From: Neospora caninum Liverpool
Lineage: Eukaryota > Apicomplexa > Conoidasida > Eucoccidiorida > Sarcocystidae
Direction of reading: 5' to 3'
Assembly: GCF_000208865.1 (NCBI RefSeq)
Contig: NC_018388.1
Span: 62,001-126,000, forward strand
DNA: 64,000 nucleotides
This document shows, piece by piece, positions 44,403-59,811 of the stretch (position 1 is the first letter of the stretch; each line of letters opens with the position of its first letter). The notes below the pieces were generated by a model, which was not told where the DNA came from, made no database searches, and saw only the letters and a list, made by a program, of their open reading frames with translations. The translations under genes were made by a program, and so were the position numbers.

Positions 44403-47400
44403 TTAGAGGGCTCGATCTGTAGATGAACCGGAGCTCATGCAGACTTTTTCTTGGTTTTCTTGTGCGATGTTCTGGGGCGTGCGAGGAAGATTGTCTTCAC
44501 TTCTGGGACGACGGGGTTGCCAAAGGGCGCGGTCTTGACCAGCAAGTGAGGCGAAGCTAAAAACAAACGAGAAATGTCTCGCAAGAGAAAACTGCTTCCT
44601 CTGTTCCACATCCCCGGGTCTCTGCACAGACACCCTTTTTCGCCATCTCCCTTCTTCGTGCTCCTCTACCTGTTAATCTCTTCCTCTCCTTCCCTCTGCC
44701 TTCCTCGCTCTTCCCTTCTCTTTCTCTTCCTTTCTCTGTCTCTCTCTTTTGCGGAGAAAAGACTGCTCTCCCTGACTCTTTGTGCGTGAGACGGGGCCCT
44801 CCCGCTCTGATTCCACAGGAGGCTGTGCACGAGCGAACTCGTTTTTTTTCGGTCTCTGACCACTTTTCTTCGTTTGTTTCACAAGCGTTGCCATCTACTA
44901 TGTTCTGTTAACCAGTCGAAAACGTGGATCCGGTAAACAGAGACATTCAAGATGTAAACCAGCAGACGAACTCTCGCGTATATACTCTCCAGAGAACGCG
45001 TATAAGCAATCCTGTCTCAGAGACGGTCACGTCCAGGACAATGGTACCGATCGTACCAGCATCCAAGCAATAGTTTTCTTTCTCTCCTGGATTCCAAAAA
45101 TGCTCCAGGTAGATGTGGGGTGCATGCCTGTGAAGTGTTGCGAAGAACTCTCCCTTGCCTTCAACCTCGTTCTTTCACCTTTTGTCTCTTTTTAATTACT
45201 GTCGCTTTGCAATTTCTGTCTCTACAGAAATATGGAGACGTCTTGTCTCTCGTTTCGACAACTGCTGGAGCTGCGCGATGACCTTCCTCTCACAGTCGTC
45301 ATTGTGAATCCTCTGCACCACATTAACTCATCGGTCATGCTCGAGCTCGCCCTCTGCTGCCCGCGCGCAAAAGTTCACTTGGTTTCCAGGTGGGTTTGCA
45401 GGTCGACACGACCAGGTCACAGCTCTGAGAAATGCAATCCCCTCCAAGCACTTCCCTAGATACTCACCTGTCCAGAGTTGCCAAAAGAGGCTCTAACGGA
45501 GAGAATACGAAGGAGGGAAAAGGGGAGAAAAAGGAAGAAAAGAGAGAGAAGAGGAGAGCGAAGAAGAGAGAGAAAAGGAGGGAGAGGAGAAGGAAGAGAA
45601 GAAGGAAGAGAAGAAGGGAGAAAAGAAGGGAGAGAAAAGGAGGGCGACAACGGGAGAGCGAGACCAGGAAAAGAAGGGAACAAAAAAAAGAGAGGCAGCG
45701 AGAGAAGAACCGAAGGAGAGGGAGATAAAGGCAAGTGGTACGTACGGAGAGAAATCAAGAGACAGATGGCGAATCGAGGCGTCGCCCTCGAGTGCCCGAA
45801 AAGATTCCGACATGCGTAGAATGTGCATCTCCATATGAATCTGCCTGGCATTGTCTCGTGTACCCCTCTGAGCAACTCTCTGTTGATTTACCATCTCTCC
45901 TAATGTCTTTGGAGAGACTCTCAATTTATTCCACGTGAACTCACGGGCCACCCGACACCCGAATAGACCTGCGCGTCTTCTTCTTCGGTGCCGATCTTTC
46001 TTTTCTGTCGTCTCGACTCCTCGTCTCTCGCATTCCCTTCAGGTACACAACGTCTTACTGGCGCGTCCTCGCTGAGATCGCAGAAGCCGCACAGCAGGCG
46101 GCTGGGATGTCAGGCGCGCCCGACCCTCTGAAGGGCGATTTCCGAGTCGTCGTTCCTCTGGTCTCGCGCCACATCGACTTCCTCCGCAAACTCGTGGACA
46201 CCGCGAGCTTGCCGAACGGGATGTCTGTGCAGCGGCTCTCACGGGCGTTGAAGCCCAAAGAAATTGTCGTGTTGCTGGGATCTGCGCCGGTCGGACCCAC
46301 GACTGTCGAGGCCTTTCGTCGCCTTCTCGGAAAACTGCCGTCGATTCGCTTCGGATCAACGGAGACTTGTCTCCAAGTAGGCACCACTCGGGGGAGGGGG
46401 GAACCGTCCTTGCGCTGCTCGAAGTCCCGCATTTCGCTCGAGAAAAAGCACGCCTGCGGCAAACGCTTTGCCGTTTTTGCGCGGGATCCACGCAAAAGTC
46501 CGAGCGCCCTTCCACAAAGAGGAGAGTCTCTCTACACACACGTCTGCTGCTGAATCCGACAGCGACACACACCCGAACTACTCTACACCATGCATGCAAG
46601 ATGCATGCAGCTCCGCACAGACACACCTGTTCACAAAGTACATTATAGGTACATATATATGCATGGATCTGGTGGTACTCATACCAAATATATGTAAATA
46701 AAAATAGTATATGTATACATATGTCTGTGTATTCATATTGTATCGACCGACACTGGTGTTCACACGTACTCGCATATAGATGTACGTAAGATGTCTAAAT
46801 GTACACATATATAAATATATGTGTATACATGCATATGGATCTCACTGCATGCATATATAAATATATATATTTCTTTATATATATATATATATATATACGT
46901 AATTGGGAGATGAAGTTGCACGTAGATCGTACCGTAGAGAGGAATTGGTTAGATGCATAGCAAGCGATCTTTTGTTTTTCTCTCGAGGTCATGGGAACCC
47001 CCTTCTCCTTGACAGACGAAGAAAGGATGAGAGCCTTGGAGAGAGGATGGCAGCACACCTATCGAGGAACGCCGCAACCAGGCTACTACATTGGACGGCC
47101 TCATCCCCCCATGACAGAAGTCAAGATCGTGAAGAGCACAGATTCGAGCGATGCCGAATTCATGGTACGGCTACCCCGTTTTCTACCTCGTCTCTCGATC
47201 TGCCCTCCACAATGCACCTCTGGTAGCAGATAAATACAGAACAGAATCTACACAGAGATTGACGGACACACATAAAAACATATATATATATATATATATA
47301 TATACGTATGTTTGTAGATATGCAGTTGACGACAGATGTAGATATATATAGATATGCATGCATTTACGTGGAGATGCATGTATATACGTAGATATTCATG

Positions 47401-48447
47401 TAGATATACAGATGTACACGGGGATACATAGATGTACATGTATGGCTAGATGGGTCCATATGGAGTTGACACCAGTCCGACTGGGTGTTTCCGAGAAAGC
47501 CCTTGCGTGTGAGTCTTCGAGGAACCGTGTCGCGAGGCGCTGCCGAGAGTGTCTGAGGGAGGAGATTTTTTTTTTCCGGAGCTTTCCCGGTTGGACGTTT
47601 TCGACGGGGACACGTGCAGGTCAGTCTCTGTAGTTCCTTTAGCGAAGTCTCCCTCGTTACCAGTCGTTTTTCTTTTTTTCTGCGACCTCAGGTCCCCTGC
47701 GAAGAAGGGGAGCCTGGAATGTTGATTTGTCGGGGGCGGAACTGCATGCGCGGCTACACTCCTTCGACAGAGCCGTCGAGGAGCGTCTTCTCGTCGGACC
47801 ACTGGTACTTGGGTTTAGGCGACGTCTGTTTCTTCCTCCGTCCTCTCGAGAAAGGGGACCAGGCAAGACACGGTGAGGAAGAGAGAGAAGAGCACGGAGA
47901 GGGGCGAGGAGGGATCCGAGGGAGGGAAGCGCGACTGGAAGGAAGGCAGAGTTGTCAGGACAGCGAGGCGTGCACCGATTATTATTGGGTGACGCGCTCC
48001 GCGGATATCGTTATCAAGGGAGGGGCCAACTACTCAAGTGCACAAATCAGCGAGGATATCAAGGAATGCTTGCTGCGTCTCTACGAAGGAAAGCTGGCCG
48101 AAACGCACATCTCAGTCGCAACAGTCGGCATGAAGCTCAACAGTGAACACGAGGACAGCTGCTGCGTGACCGTCGAACTGACGCAGGGAAAACGTGGACT
48201 TGGCGATCAAGAGAACACAGAGCAGGGAGAGAAAGAACAGGGAAACGAAGAGGACGCGTGGAAGGCACTGGTTTCCGACATCCAGGAGAATTTCCTTTCT
48301 CGGGTGCGCACGGACTCCTCTCTGCTGCCGAAATCAAGCCTCCCTGACGTTCTGAGGATTGGAACGATCCCGAGAAATTTCAAGGGTTTGCCAGACAGCG
48401 CAGCATTGAAGAAATGCTTTGCCGAGCATCTGAAGAAGAACGACTGA
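40665..48447 (+). CDS. ANL-superfamily adenylating enzyme (AMP-binding, acyl-CoA synthetase-like)
   Basis: Activates a carboxylate as its adenylate and, by family, passes it to CoA or a carrier; the substrate is unknown. Exons: 40665-40730, 41041-41299, 41931-42042, 42643-42760, 43149-43204, 43933-44092, 44490-44545, 45228-45389, 46043-46376, 46988-47164, 47692-48447; 751 aa, phases consistent. Motifs in order: GYVPVTINWDAD (N-terminal subdomain), ATP loop A3 FTSGTTGLPKG (261-270, whole in a 56-nt exon), A5 RFGSTET (432-438), A7-like WYLGLGDV, hinge region SADIVIKGGANYS, and A10 PRNFKG with the expected catalytic Lys731. A7 is odd: family members usually have YxTGD. A Glu/Gly/Arg-rich insert of about 45 residues sits between A7 and the hinge, and an acidic low-complexity insert follows residue ~65. 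The 5' end is the weak point: ATG 40665 gives a short clean N-terminus leading into FLRYWEKKQ and DGLVPSAWFSRAY; ATG 40569 would add 32 residues. No signal peptide or membrane span is evident. Confidence 0.85.
42107..42180. repeat. GATA-type degenerate microsatellite in intron 3 of the ANL gene
   Basis: Degenerate GATATA/GATAGATA units between ANL exons 3 and 4, followed by AT-rich sequence to about 42300. Confidence 0.7.
43149..43204 (+). other. 56-nt exon 5 of the ANL gene
   Basis: Too short to stand out as an open frame. Acceptor CATTGCAG; donor CTT/GTAGGT. It was placed because it alone carries phase 0 from exon 4 (ending GHFH) to the phase 2 needed by exon 6 (EKPICREIQ). It encodes VLSAATLCSPSGDNLSEV plus two bases of Leu. 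Confidence 0.65.
43749..43773. repeat. (TA)n microsatellite in intron 5 of the ANL gene
   Basis: About 24 bases of TA. A shorter run lies at 43613-43625 in the same intron, which also carries many CATATG/CATACA units. Confidence 0.9.
44288..44399. repeat. Pair of (AT)n runs in intron 6 of the ANL gene
   Basis: AT runs at 44288-44311 and about 44369-44399 are separated by 57 bases, roughly 90 bases upstream of the 56-nt exon with the ATP loop. Confidence 0.9.
44490..44545 (+). other. 56-nt exon 7 of the ANL gene, carrying the A3 ATP loop
   Basis: Encodes IVFTSGTTGLPKGAVLTS plus two bases. Acceptor GCGAGGAAG/ATT, donor AA/GTGAGG. It joins exon 6 (ending DAVCL, phase 0) to exon 8 (starting NMETSC, phase 2), and the motif is unmistakable. 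Confidence 0.85.
45500..45733 (+). repeat. GA-rich (purine) tract in intron 8 of the ANL gene
   Basis: About 230 bases almost free of pyrimidines on the plus strand, built from GAGAAAAGGAGG / GAAGGAAGAGAA units. It lies in the intron between exons 8 and 9. The charged K/R/E frame reading through it is a repeat artefact. Confidence 0.95.
46852..46898. repeat. (TA)n microsatellite in intron 9 of the ANL gene
   Basis: Two TA runs about 90 bases before exon 10. Another (TA)12 is at 47280-47304 in intron 10. Confidence 0.9.
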
Positions 48448-50152
48448 TGCACGCAAGGCCTCGAAAGCAAGCACCGAGATCCTTTTTTCTGTAAATCTTT
48501 AAAGAGCAGCCTCAGCCGACTCGTACGCGACTAGTCTAGGGACGGGTGTGCGGCCACGTCCCCAAAAAACCTGTCGAAAAGCCTCCCGCCGTTTGTCTCT
48601 CACCGCAAAAGCACTGCTGACGGCTGACAGATCTTTCTGCTATACCTTTTTGTGATAAAAAGGTGGTCTGTAGAGCGTCGTTTCATGTTCAATTCGCGTG
48701 GCCGAACCTGCTGGTGCTCGCATGCGAAACTTCCGAGTCTACCTTCCCTCCCTAAACAGCCACCCATTCTTCGCGTTGTCTTCACTCCCAGAGGCAAACA
48801 GCCCCATCTCAGCGTACGCCCACCCTCGTTTTCGTGCTCCGCTTCCATGCATACACGCACTCGGTGTACCTTCTGTTCACCCAGGAAACAAAGTTCGCTT
48901 CCAGCTGTCTACCGCGCGTCCGCCGAGCAAGACACCGCAACAGTTCTGTGAGACGAGGAAGACTCGCGTTCCCATACGTTTCTATGCGTCTCAGCACCTA
49001 CCGCTTGCTTCGACGCTGTCTCACATGCACACCGCAAATCCATGTATAAATATGCGTTTGTGCATGCAGAGTATGTACTATTGGTTGATACACCTATTTG
49101 GAGAGATAACGAAGACCGAAAGCTTCGGTCGTGCTTGTACAGTGACCGTGCAAGCCTCGTTGGCTATACAGCACTTCTCGCCTGAGTACCCGTGCACTAT
49201 AAAGCAGAACAGTTTCGATATCCCCATGTGTGTGTGTGTTGGGGGGTGCCGGGATCGCTTTCCACTCTCTGCGCGACGCTTTGTTACGCGTCTCGTATCC
49301 TATGCGGCTTTGTCAATCGCGGCCCGGGAAGAAACCGAGACACAGCGAGACGGACAACATGAGAGGACAAGAGCCTAGAAGGAAAAGAGAAGAGAGACGC
49401 CAGCGAAGTTTCTTGGGAAAGTGCATCTCTCTTCTGTGAAGGCGCAGAAGCCCCTGTTCTCGACTGAATACGCGAACGACGGTTGGATTTTTCGAGGCCC
49501 CTAGAAAAGTGTTTTCGCTTTTCTCTCTGAGCAGATCCCGGTGTTGTCAGTTTCTTCCAGAAGAAAGAACTGTAGTTTCGCTCCGATGCGCGAGTGCATG
49601 CACACGAAAAAAGACAGGACCAGCAGAGTCTCCAGGCGAGAGAGGACGCAGTTCTCTACCCAAATACGTTTCTTTAAAACACAAACAACGAGAGAGGTTC
49701 CGACTATCAAGAGAATCAGGAAAAAGAGAGACGTGCGACTTCCTCTAATCAATGCTGAAGACACACACACACACACGCCACCAAGACAGAAGCTGGAAAT
49801 GAGAGAAGCTTACCGGAGAAAGGAATCCAGAAAGTGATCAACAAACAAAAACAAAAACAATCAAAACCATGTGACGAAAACCGAGGCCGTCTGACACAGA
49901 GCCACTGCTCCAGGTGGTTGTCTTTGAAGAATGCAGCTTTTAAAAAATGCACTCCAGCGCCGACGCTACTGGATGTGACACGCGTGAAGCGATGAAAATG
50001 TAGACGTCGACTTCTGTTCCCTCGCCCGCGCCTACTACATCATCGTCAGACGCTCCACTCGAAAGCGCCCCAAAGCTGTCCTGTCTGGGTGAGAGGCAAG
50101 ACGCTCCATGAGTACACTGCATGCAGTGAGCGAGGAGTGCTTCGAGGTAAAC
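48448..50152. other. Convergent intergenic region between the ANL enzyme and ARF1
   Basis: It holds the 3' UTRs of both flanking genes. I see an (AC)8 run at 49761-49776 and a short AAACAAAAAC-type A-rich stretch near 49844. No coding or RNA gene is supported. Confidence 0.6.
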
Positions 50153-55043
<4,891 letters not shown>

Positions 55044-58000
55044 CTAAGTCCTGTGACGCTTGACTGACTGGGAAAGGAAAGACGGTTGTGGCGCTGCAAA
55101 CTTCGCGTCAATGCGGGATTCATCCGCATCCTCCGGAGCGCCTGCCTGCTCTGAGGCGGCTTCAGACTCCGACTCTCCAGCCTCTCGGTCGTCTTCAGAG
55201 GGTTGGTGAGTCCGGGCGGCGCGCATCACCGTTACTCCGCGTAGAGTAGGGAGTGTTTCAACGGAGAACTCGCGGTTTCCTGACGGCTCTGTTGAGGAAT
55301 TTGCCGCAAGCTGCGATGTGGTGGGCTCCTTAGCTGGCGTCGGGGGAATGTGTTTGCCATCCCGGAAAAGGGAAACTTCCCCTACCACCGCAACGCGTTC
55401 GATAGCCATCTCGTTGACGCCCCGAATCACTCTGGCGTAGCCGCCCTCTCCCCACCTCGCTCCCCACGAGTTTCTCACTTTCCAGTAAGGCAACCATTTG
55501 TCTCCGTGTCGCGCCCAGCCCCAGCCGACGACTACCACTGCGTGGTCCACCTAAACAGAAAACGGCAAAGAAGAAGACTCTCAAAACATCCGGCTGCACT
55601 GACGTGGCTTCCAAAGGCTCGTCCGCCGCAACGGCCGCGCCAGAGCGTGCGCGTAGCGAGCTTCTTTTTTGCCGGCTGAAAACCCGCAAGGCATGAAGCG
55701 CGCAACGGAGCACTGGTCGGCCGGGTCTGAAGACGCAGAGCCACGTGCCCTCTCCGGTCTGTTTCGCCTCGCCAGTGACGTACCTTCTCCCACACCCAAT
55801 TTTCTCCTTTCTGGACGAGGCTGTTGTACGCCGACTTGAAAACGCCCTTCCTGTAGACGGTGAAGGCGACTGAGACGCACAGACACTCCCAAACACCACC
55901 AGTGGATCTGAAGGATCTGCCGACACGGTCGGAAGAGAGATATCGCCGAGGTCGCAGACGGTACACACACACACACACAACACGCCCCACAACACGCCTG
56001 GCTGACGCGACTCACCTGTCGGCTCGATGGACGCAGCCATCGGCCCGTGCTCCCAGAGCGTTCGCAGCATGGCATCTTCCGAGCAGCCTCCGTAAACGCC
56101 TCCAACGTACTGCCACGAAGCGACTTTGATGGAGACACTGCAGGACTCCGGCAAAGACGACCGCGCCGGCGGAGCTCGACAGCCGTACGCTGACGTGCCG
56201 AGCTGGCCGCCGAGGTCGTGGCAAGTCTGCAAGGAGGGCGAGAGGGGACTGCTGCGGTGGTGCGCCTGTTGCCACACAGACAGCCACTCAAGCAACAGCG
56301 AGATCTCTGAACGGAACGCAGCTTCCACGACGAGTGCCGTCTGTGTTCGTCCCATCTTGTCGGATGCAAGGTTGCAAGCAGCGTTGGAACTGTCGTGAGT
56401 GAAGAAAGACTAAGTTCCGAAGTACGAAGAGAGAGTGAAGATACTCCGGCGCCCCTTGTCTCTCTGGGCCGAGCGCCAGGCTTACTTCTCTCGTGTACTC
56501 TTGCACGCACTCTTCTGTGCGGAAACCGTGCTCTTGGCCGAATTTCAGCGCCAGAAAAACGTAGCCGCCGCCGCAACCTTGGTTATACACGTTGCAGCTG
56601 GTTCCCTGAGGTTTGAGTCAGAAACAGGAAAACGCAGACCTTTGCTTCTGTCTCTCCTAACGACCGTTCCGGGAGCAAGCGCTAGGACCGTCGCTCCATA
56701 CCGTCTCTCCGCAGCAGTGACGCGTGTTTTCAGCCGACCCGCAACACTTCCCAAGGGAGGCCATGGCGTGTATGCGCGAATGCCACGAAGGCCGTGCAAG
56801 TGCTGTCTCGCACCTGAAAAGCACTGACGTTAATCTTGCCGAACACGTCATCGTTCGCCGCGTATCGAATCCACAATCTGGAAACAAAGACACACCACCA
56901 GTCGCCGCTCCTCTGTGCGCCTGCAGACTGCGAAACCCGCCCACATCCTACAGGCTCCAGTACAGGCAAGACTTGCATCCGAAAGAGGGACGCGCTACAT
57001 AGAAGCCTCCGGCGAACCGATGCCTCTGTGCAGTCAGGCTCTGCTCCGCTCCCGTCACCTTGGGCTGTGCACGAGCTACCGCATGCTGGCGGGGCGAATG
57101 GCTGGGCTGCTTTCAGACAGCTGGACAGGGTTGGCGTTTCAGCAAGGCACGGGGATTCGGGACTTCACAGTTTCGCTCCTCAGGAAGAGGGGACCGCGGG
57201 CCTTACCGAGAAGTGAGCACGGTGCCCGTCGAGATCGCGTAGCACGAGCCGCAGCGTCCTTGGTTCGGCGCGTCCGGCACCACCGAGCGCCGCCTTCCTA
57301 TCTGCACGCATATCGCAGGCAGCCACCCTCATCTCTCCTTGAATCGGCAGAGCGTTCTCACGGGCTCCGTGCGCGAAAGACGTTGCGCTACAGGAAGCGC
57401 GGGAACACGCCAGAAAGGGCGCATCTGCACGACTTGGAGAAGACAGCGTCGGCTGCCTCGCGAAAAGAGAGCGCTAGAGACGAACCGCCTCTCGAGCAAA
57501 GGGAACACCTGCCTGGAATGGAAAGATCTACCCGCGCGAAGACGCCACGCGCGCTCGACGTCTTCGCTGCCGTCAATCGTCTGCCGTGCTTACCCGTAGA
57601 GCGACATGTTCTTCGTTTGACCAGTCAAATTCTCGAATCGTTCGCCAGGGAGGCTCGGACCCGGCGGGGCTTCCAAAGGGCTGGACCCCGGAGAGAACGT
57701 GGAGGGGCAAACTGGCTTTGACTGTCGCTCGCCTCCCCTCTATATGCTGCCTGGACATCAGCAGCGGTTGGTTCCCTGCATTCTCCCAGACTTCCTGTAT
57801 CGACCGCAACTTCCGTCCTCGGATTTCGATGTAGTCGTCTTCCACGGGCTCCCACGGGGCATCTGAGAGACAAAGACGAGAAGGCCCGATCGGCCGCGAG
57901 ATCAACCGATTGCCCGCTGATTCTCTCACGCCAAGCGAGCCAAAGCTCACAGTCCGCTCCGCCACGGGGGGGAACCAGGACGTGCGGAGAAACCGAGAAA

Positions 58001-59811
58001 AAAGGATTCGAGGCGATGTGCAGCCTTGGTCTCTCGGCTGTCTCTTTTTCTCTGGGTCACAAGCTGCGTCGGGAAAGGGAACAGTCTCTCCCCCAACGAA
58101 ACGAAGGAAAACACGCGAGATGATCGCGGCGAGCGCGCCCCAGGCCATCGGATGTTTCGCTGCCCCAGTTACGAACACGACGCGTGAAGCTCAGACAACT
58201 CAAAAAACCCGCCTCGTTTGGGGCGTTGCGGCAACCACGATCGCTCTGCGTTCTTTTGCACTGTGCAGGACGAGTTTTGCTGGACACAGTCAAGGCTGAG
58301 CCGGCTCCCTTTTTTAGCGTCCTTTCTCTCGGGAACCTCACCTCCGTTTTCAGCACTCACCGGTTGACAGGCTTTTCCGCACTACCGCAGCGACCGACTG
58401 GATATCCGGGGGAAGCGAAGTAGGCCAAATCGGAACATCCAAAGGCGTGCGGCGCTCTTTGGGAACTTCGTTCGTCGGCACCGAGAGATCTTCTCCCACT
58501 TTGCGGCCCCACCAGCAGCCGCGCTTGAGCGAGTGCAGCAGCTGGTCAGCGGGTGTCTCGGGGACCACCAGCTCGGGGACGTCTGCGAACGCACCAGAGG
58601 CAGTTTGACTCTCAAGGAGAAAACGCGTAAGCCTCTGACAGGGGAGTTCCGCGAGTTCCCCTCAACGACGCAGCCACCATGTGTTCACCAGAGCGTGGGG
58701 TTGCGCGCTCGTCGAACGCGACCGCGCTGGAAGACGCGGTGGAACGTTTTGCTCTTCGCGCGCGTTTTCTCACCGTAAGCTGGCGGTGTCGGCTCCAAAG
58801 ACTGACGAACCGCGTCTCCCTGTGGAACCCGATCCCACCACCCGACGAGAGTCGTGTGGCAGTAGCTCCACGCTAGGTTTCGGCCATCCGGAGCAACTTC
58901 GTATTTGAAGAACGCAAAGAAGCGCCGGCTTTGAGGAGTTGTCACCTCAAAGTGGAGTCCCTCGTCGTACACGAGCGTCCAAACCCCTGTGGATCCGTCG
59001 TCAAAGTCCACTCGGAAATCGGGGTGAAGCGTGAACCGCGAGGTCCGAAGCAGATGGAAACTCGGCGAAATGTTGGGAGGGGTCATGGGATCTGAGCAGC
59101 AAGCAGAGGAGAACCGCACCGGAGGCTGCCCTAATGTGCCTTGCCGCCTGTCGACGGCCTGTCAAAGGTTTTCGACCCCGGGCGCGCCTCGAAGTCGCCC
59201 CCGGCCGCTGCTTTCCCTCCAAGCCTTTGTGAGTCTGAGAAGAACCTTCGGGGGACGAACCGGGAAAATCTCTGACCTAACTTTTTCAGCTCGGAAGGTG
59301 AAGGTTGGCCATGCGTGCCCGGGGAGGAAGGCCTGCTGCAGAGGAGAGACGGGCGCCGCCATTCCCCCGCACCGAATGCGATACCACCTCTCCCAGGCCT
59401 TTTTCGTGAACCAAAAGGCTTATTTGTGAACCAGGCTGTTTCGTGATCCCCAAGTCTGAAGTTTCTGTGCAGACTCGAGGAGCTCGACGCACCGTGAGCG
59501 TCGATCTTATCTGGGACGCCGTATCCGCAGTATGGGTCGTGCAGCTGGGCCGCCGCTGCCGTAAGTTCGCCTTTGCACGGCAGCCAGAGTCCCTCTTGGA
59601 TCTCCCATTCTCCTAAAACATGTCGGACGAGGCAGTGAGCGGGTAAGTCTCCTCGCACAGGCTCTACGAACTTTGTCCAGAAGGGGAGGCCGAGCGCACG
59701 GCAAACGAGCAGCAACGCGGCGAGAAAGGACGCGCGAGGGAGTCTCGAGTGGCCCACGGAAGTGCCGTGCTGGGCTGTCCCCGTCGCGACGAGATGCCCC
59801 GCAGGTGACAT
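55044..59811 (-). CDS. Cathepsin C (dipeptidyl peptidase I), papain-family C1 protease
   Basis: Removes N-terminal dipeptides in the secretory/lysosomal pathway; in Toxoplasma, cathepsins C are reported in dense granules and the parasitophorous vacuole. Minus-strand exons: 59811-59388, 59091-58774, 58582-58361, 57862-57594, 57301-57207, 56877-56814, 56605-56486, 56226-56016, 55869-55784, 55550-55044; 771 aa, phases consistent. The Met at 59811 gives a hydrophobic signal segment at ~27-41. The exclusion domain follows (DLPAHCLVRHVLGEW; GVWTLVYDEGLHFEV; SYCHTTLVGW), then the propeptide and FDWSNEE. The peptidase has oxyanion Q425 and catalytic C431 in NQGRCGSCYA, QGCGGGY, H606 in DHAVVVVGWG, and N630 in RNSWG. 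Each is restored only by joining exons. About 100 residues of Ser/Glu-rich sequence extend past the papain fold. The exon 1 donor (59388) is the least certain junction. CPC1, CPC2 or CPC3 identity cannot be decided. Confidence 0.93.

Noticed and set aside
45432..45820. Lys/Arg/Glu-rich frames and their antisense Ser/Pro/Phe frames
   Set aside because: They are translations of the GA-rich intron tract of the ANL gene.
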